From positions 3,224,001 through 3,288,000 of the forward strand of contig NZ_AP022613.1 of assembly GCF_010730195.1 (NCBI RefSeq): DNA of 64,000 nt, written 5' to 3'. This DNA is from Mycobacterium conspicuum. GTDB taxonomy: Bacteria; Actinomycetota; Actinomycetes; Mycobacteriales; Mycobacteriaceae. The notes beneath the pieces are model-generated. The model saw nothing but the letters and a program-made list of their open reading frames with translations. It had not been told where the DNA came from and ran no database searches. Both the position numbers and the translations under genes were made by a program. Positions 60,423-64,000 of this stretch are shown one piece after another (the stretch's first letter is position 1; every line of letters starts with the position of its first letter).

Positions 60423-61564
60423 CGTTCGCCGCCGATGAGCTGGAGGAAGGTGCCTGCGCCGCAACGGGTCTGGACGATTTCGGCTCGCCGTACTATCGCG
60501 AGGGCCTCGAACGCATCGTCGAGGCACTCAACACCGAGGCGGACCTCAACGAGATGGGGCGGGTCATTCAGCACGCGACCATCAGCAACGCCCTGATACA
60601 GCGCCTCAAGATTGAGGACACCTACCGCCAGCACCCGGAGATCGACGACGAGGAGGTGGGCGGACCCGTCTTCGTGATCGGCCTGCCCCGGACCGGGACA
60701 ACGGCGTTGAGTCAACTGGTGGCCGCCGACCCGCAGTTCCGCTCCCTGCGCACCTGGGAATCGCAGGCGCCCACGCCGCCGCCGGAAGCCGCCACCCAGC
60801 ACACCGATCCGCGGATCGCGCAGGCCGAGGCCGGCCTGAAGATGCTCGACGAGATGTTCCCGCTGATGAAGACGATGCACAATGCCGAGGCGACGTCGGC
60901 CACCGAATGCCAGGACCTGATGGGCATGAGTTTCCGGACCTTCCATTTCGACGGGGTGGTCCGCGCGCCCGCCTACCTGGCGTGGCTGATGGCATGCGAC
61001 ATGCGCGAGACCTATACGTTTCACCGGCGAGTGCTCAGGCTGCTGCAATGGCATTGCCCGCCGGTGCTGTGGCACCTCAAGACGCCCGTGCACATGTTTT
61101 CCCTCGACGCGCTGGTCGAGGCCTATCCCCACGCCAAGTTCCTGTGGAGTCATCGCGATCCGGCCAAGGTGATGGGCTCGGTGTGCAGCCTGATCCGATA
61201 CGTGCGCAGCTGGAGCAGCGACCGTGACGACGCCAAGGAACTCGGCGCCGAGCAGCTGGACAGCTGGACCGAAGCCGTCCGGCGGGCAATGGATTTCCGC
61301 CGCCGGTTCGGTGACGACCGGTTCGTTGACGTGTCCTTCGCCGATCTGCAGACCGACCCGGTGGCCACGCTGCAAGCCAGCTACGAGTCGCTGGGTTTGA
61401 CCTTCACCGACGACAGCCTGCGGGCGGTCACGCGGTGGGCGCGCGGGCACAAACCCGGCTCCCGCGGCACGCACGACTACGACCTGGCCGACTACGGCCT
61501 CACCCCCGAAGGCGTGCGCGAGCGGTTCGCGGACTACCTGGCCACCTACGACGCCACCGCCTGA
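60419..61564 (+). CDS. PAPS-dependent sulfotransferase-family protein
   Basis: A 381-residue sulfotransferase. The 5'-phosphosulfate loop is PVFVIGLPRTGTTALSQLVA near residue 86, and the 3'-phosphate-binding block is LWSHRDPAKVMGSVCSLIRY. WHLKTPVHMFSLDALVEAYP and the C-terminal GTHDYDLADYGL match the actinobacterial group related to Stf enzymes. It would transfer sulfate from PAPS to a hydroxyl of a lipid, glycan or steroid. It is translationally coupled to the DUF1214-like gene and followed one base later by a TetR gene. No membrane span is present, so a cytosolic step is expected. Confidence 0.87.
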   Translation: MTFAADELEEGACAATGLDDFGSPYYREGLERIVEALNTEADLNEMGRVIQHATISNALIQRLKIEDTYRQHPEIDDEEVGGPVFVIGLPRTGTTALSQLVAADPQFRSLRTWESQAPTPPPEAATQHTDPRIAQAEAGLKMLDEMFPLMKTMHNAEATSATECQDLMGMSFRTFHFDGVVRAPAYLAWLMACDMRETYTFHRRVLRLLQWHCPPVLWHLKTPVHMFSLDALVEAYPHAKFLWSHRDPAKVMGSVCSLIRYVRSWSSDRDDAKELGAEQLDSWTEAVRRAMDFRRRFGDDRFVDVSFADLQTDPVATLQASYESLGLTFTDDSLRAVTRWARGHKPGSRGTHDYDLADYGLTPEGVRERFADYLATYDATA

Positions 61565-61565
61565 C

Positions 61566-62192
61566 GTGAGCGCACCCCGCACCCGGCGACGCGAGAAGCT
61601 CAGCCCGGACCCGGCCATGCGTCGCGAGATTCTCGCCGCCGCGTCAACAGTGTTGCGCGAGCACGGCGTCGGCGGCCTCGGCATCGCGGCGGTGCTGGAC
61701 CGAGCGGGGCTGAGCACGCGCGCGTTCTATCGCCATTTCGGCTCCAAGGAAGAACTCGTTGCCGCGGTCTTCTTGGAGAGTGCGCGCGCCGAAACGCGGC
61801 GGCTGCGCCGCCGGATGGCCGCTGCCACAACGGAAATCGAGGCGGTGACCGCGTGGATCGACGGCCGGTTGGACTTGGCGTTCGACGACAGCATCGGATC
61901 CGATCTGCGCCGCCTGTCCTTGGAAGCGCAATCGCAATCTCCCGGCCTGGTTCAGCCCGCCTACGCCGAGATGCTCAAGCCGCTGCGCGACGCACTTCAG
62001 CGCGGCCGGCAGGCCGGGGTGTTCCACAACATCGACCCGGCGAGCGACGCCCAGTTCATCCACGGCGTGGTGTGGGCAGGCATCAACGAGCACTGGGCGA
62101 CCGGTGCTTGCGACCGCGTTGAGCTGCGCGAGCGGATTCTGATTTTCTGTCTGCGCGGTTTGGGTGTGACGCGCTTGAGCGAAGGAGACTAG
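61566..62192 (+). CDS. TetR-family regulator of the sulfotransferase operon
   Basis: A 208-residue TetR protein. The DNA-binding region reads MRREILAAASTVLREHGVGG, LGIAAVLDRAGLSTRAFYRH, FGSKEELVAAVFLES. The C-terminal ligand domain is typical (WIDGRLDLAFDDSIGSDLRR, FIHGVVWAGINEHWATGACD). It is the third gene of the operon behind the 29-bp palindrome and starts one base after the sulfotransferase stop, so it probably represses its own operon. The GTG at 61566 is the start. Confidence 0.88.
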   Translation: MSAPRTRRREKLSPDPAMRREILAAASTVLREHGVGGLGIAAVLDRAGLSTRAFYRHFGSKEELVAAVFLESARAETRRLRRRMAAATTEIEAVTAWIDGRLDLAFDDSIGSDLRRLSLEAQSQSPGLVQPAYAEMLKPLRDALQRGRQAGVFHNIDPASDAQFIHGVVWAGINEHWATGACDRVELRERILIFCLRGLGVTRLSEGD

Positions 62193-62194
62193 CG

Positions 62195-62998
62195 ATGGAT
62201 CTGGGTTTCGGTGGATCGACGGCCGTGGTCACCGGCGGCAGCAAGGGGATGGGGTTGGCCGTTGCGGAAACCCTTGCCGCTGAAGGGGCCAGCGTGGCGG
62301 TGATGGCCAGGGGCCGCGACGCGCTCGATGCCGCCGTGATTGCGCTGCGCGAGGCCGGCGCACCGGACGCCGTGGGTATCAGCGTCGACATGGCTGATGC
62401 GCGGTCCATCGCCCACGGGTTCGCCGAGGTGGCCGAGCGGTGGGGCCGGCTCAATTGCCTGGTCCACACGATCGGGCCCGGTGACGGCTATTTCGAGCAG
62501 CTGGACGACGCCGGGTGGGACGAAACCTTCGCGCTCGGCACGATGTCGGGGGTCCGCGCGATCCGCGGTGCGTTGCCGCTGCTGCGCTCGGCGGACTGGG
62601 CCCGCATCGTGACCTTCGCCGCACACTCGATTCAGCGCCAGAACCCGCGGATCGTCGCCTACACCGCATCGAAGGCCGCCCTGGCCAGCATCACCAAAAA
62701 TCTGTCCAAAAGCCTTGCCGCCGAAGGTATCCTGGTGAACTGCGTCTGCCCCGGCACGATCGTCACCGCCAGCTTCACCGAAAACCTCAAAGACGTCCTC
62801 GCCGCCGATGGTCTCGACGCCACCAACCCCGTCGACGTCATGACCTGGATCGACAAATACTTTCACCAGCCCTGCGACCTCGGCCGCGCCGGACTGCCCG
62901 AAGAGGTCGCCTCCCTCACCGCGTACCTGGCGTCGCGCGCCAACGGGTATGTCACCGGGGCCACCGTCAACGTGGACGGCGGCTCGGACTTCGTGTAG
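62195..62998 (+). CDS. SDR-family oxidoreductase
   Basis: A 267-residue SDR. It has TGGSKGMGLAVAETLAAEGA, the asparagine-poor strand VHTIGPGDGYF in place of NNAG, catalytic serine region VTFAAHSIQRQ, where the usual serine pair is altered, and the tyrosine-lysine pair in YTASKAALASI. The C-terminal strand NVDGGSDFV is standard. A GAAGGAGA ribosome-binding site precedes the ATG. As last gene of the four-gene operon it could oxidise or reduce the sulfotransferase substrate or product (inference). Confidence 0.85.
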   Translation: MDLGFGGSTAVVTGGSKGMGLAVAETLAAEGASVAVMARGRDALDAAVIALREAGAPDAVGISVDMADARSIAHGFAEVAERWGRLNCLVHTIGPGDGYFEQLDDAGWDETFALGTMSGVRAIRGALPLLRSADWARIVTFAAHSIQRQNPRIVAYTASKAALASITKNLSKSLAAEGILVNCVCPGTIVTASFTENLKDVLAADGLDATNPVDVMTWIDKYFHQPCDLGRAGLPEEVASLTAYLASRANGYVTGATVNVDGGSDFV

Positions 62999-63021
62999 CG
63001 CGCCACTGCCCGCGAGGCAAC

Positions 63022-64000
63022 CTAACCCTCCAGGTCGCCTTCGGTTTCCAGCAGCGCCTGGCGCAGCCCGTCCAGGGTGCCCGGTTCCGGCTCGGCCCAC
63101 ATGCCACGGCCCGCGGCCTCCAACAGCCGTTCGGCCATGCCGTGCAGCGCCCACGGATTCGACTCAGCCATGAACTTTCGGTTCTCCGGGTCTAAAACGT
63201 AACGCTCGGTGAGTTGTTCGTACATCCAGTCGGCCATCACCCCGGCGGTGGCGTCGTATCCGAAGAGATAGTCGACGGTTGCCGCCATTTCGAAGGCGCC
63301 CTTGTAGCCGTGTCGGCGCATCGCGGCCATCCAACGCGGGTTGACCACGCGGGCGCGGAACACCCGGGTGGTCTCCTCGGACAGCGTGCGGGTGCGAATC
63401 GCGTCGGGCCTGGTGTTGTCGCCGATGTAAGCCGCGGGCGCCTGGCCGGTGAGTGCCCGCACGGTGGCCACCATGCCGCCGTGATATTGGAAGTAGTCGT
63501 CGGAGTCGGCGATATCGTGCTCGCGGGTATCGGTGTTCTTGGCGGCCACCGCGATGCGCCGGTACTGGCGATTCATGTCGTCGACCGCCTCGCGGCCGTC
63601 CAGGCCGCGCCCGTAGGCGAATCCGCCCCAGGCGGTGTACACCTCGGCGAGATCAGCGTCGCCGCGCCAGTTGCGGCTGTCGATAAGCTGCAACAGCCCG
63701 GCGCCGTAGGTGCCGGGCTTGGAGCCGAAAATCCTTGTGGTAGAACGCCGTACGTCGCCGTGCTGGGCCAGGTCGGCCTGGGCGTGCGCGCGCACGTAGT
63801 TCTGCCCGGTGGGCTCGTCGAGCTCGGCGACCAGCCGCACCGCGTCGTCGAGCATGGTCACCAGATGCGGGAAGGCGTCCCGGAAGAAGCCGGAGATGCG
63901 CACCGTCACGTCGATCCGCGGTCGTCCGAGCTCGTCCAGCGGGATCGGCATCACGCCGACGATCCGCCGCGACGCGTCATCCCAGACCGGCCGAACACCC
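63022..64000 (-). CDS. cobN: Cobaltochelatase subunit CobN, C-terminal part (cut by window edge)
   Basis: The final 326 residues of CobN, the large subunit that inserts cobalt into hydrogenobyrinic acid a,c-diamide during aerobic cobalamin synthesis. Recognisable blocks are GVRPVWDDASRRIVGVMPIP at the window edge, LDELGRPRIDVTVRISGFFR, FPHLVTMLDDAVRLVAELDE, RIFGSKPGTYGAGLLQLIDS, YTAWGGFAYGRG, and the ending with MYEQLTERYVLDPENRKFM. The reading frame is open through the right edge, so about three quarters of the gene lies outside. Location matches Rv2062c. It converges on the SDR gene with 23 bp between ends. Confidence 0.95.
   Translation of the reverse strand, partial: GVRPVWDDASRRIVGVMPIPLDELGRPRIDVTVRISGFFRDAFPHLVTMLDDAVRLVAELDEPTGQNYVRAHAQADLAQHGDVRRSTTRIFGSKPGTYGAGLLQLIDSRNWRGDADLAEVYTAWGGFAYGRGLDGREAVDDMNRQYRRIAVAAKNTDTREHDIADSDDYFQYHGGMVATVRALTGQAPAAYIGDNTRPDAIRTRTLSEETTRVFRARVVNPRWMAAMRRHGYKGAFEMAATVDYLFGYDATAGVMADWMYEQLTERYVLDPENRKFMAESNPWALHGMAERLLEAAGRGMWAEPEPGTLDGLRQALLETEGDLEG

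Noticed and set aside
1..64000. tRNA, rRNA, CRISPR arrays, insertion sequences and attachment sites
   Set aside because: None was recognised. The only tandem repeats are the in-frame 66-bp units and the duplicated PKS modules.

Overview
The window reads as chromosome of a nontuberculous, probably slow-growing Mycobacterium. It is GC-rich, and both flanks follow the Mycobacterium tuberculosis gene order Rv2042c to Rv2062c: Rv2042c-like, pncA, lipT and lppI on the left; Rv2047c-like, pks12, Rv2049c-like, rbpA, ppm1/lnt, amidohydrolase, fxsA, Rv2054-like, Rv2061c-like and cobN on the right. These assignments come from protein recognition and gene order; no database search was run.

Layout. 1-8 kb: truncated ECF sigma factor, DoxX proteins, pncA pair, a gluconokinase, a kinase-like fusion protein, lipT and lppI. 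8-34.4 kb: a large accessory block lying between lppI and the Rv2047c homologue, which in the M. tuberculosis order as I know it are close neighbours. It holds four cytochromes P450, six SDR-type oxidoreductases, five paralogous dihydrodipicolinate-reductase-like dehydrogenases, two TetR regulators, an ERG2/sigma-1-receptor-like protein and, at 18.8-27.1 kb, an unusual membrane gene set. 34.4-51 kb: the Rv2047c homologue, a universal-stress-protein/acyl-carrier fusion and the two-module polyketide synthase Pks12. 51-64 kb: a core block (rbpA, ppm1, lnt, fxsA), a DJ-1-like gene, an F420/PPOX-type gene, a four-gene sulfotransferase operon behind a perfect 29-bp palindrome, and the 3' part of cobN.

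Main point of interest. At 18.8-27.1 kb two paralogous pairs of unknown multi-membrane-span proteins sit with NorE/NorF-like (cytochrome oxidase subunit III/IV-like) proteins, a NorD-like VWA protein, a NorQ/CbbQ-like AAA+ ATPase, two single-span microproteins (34 and 42 aa), a 143-aa membrane-anchored protein and two carboxymuconolactone-decarboxylase-fold proteins. No haem-copper catalytic subunit is present. A 12-bp palindrome, TGACT-NN-AGTCA, occurs with at most one mismatch in front of five transcription units in and beside this set. A TetR gene lies beside the first copy, so a local regulon is likely. The inference is an undescribed membrane metalloenzyme complex with its own activation ATPase, coupled to a downstream P450/SDR oxidation pathway.

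How the genes may work together (inference). The P450s, the MFE-2-type and mycofactocin-type SDRs, the dehydrogenase paralogues and the ERG2-like protein suggest oxidative processing of a hydrophobic, perhaps steroid- or terpenoid-like, substrate. Pks12, with one methylmalonyl-type and one malonyl-type module, fits mycoketide synthesis as known for its family. Ppm1 and Lnt act in polyprenol-phosphate-mannose synthesis and lipoprotein acylation.
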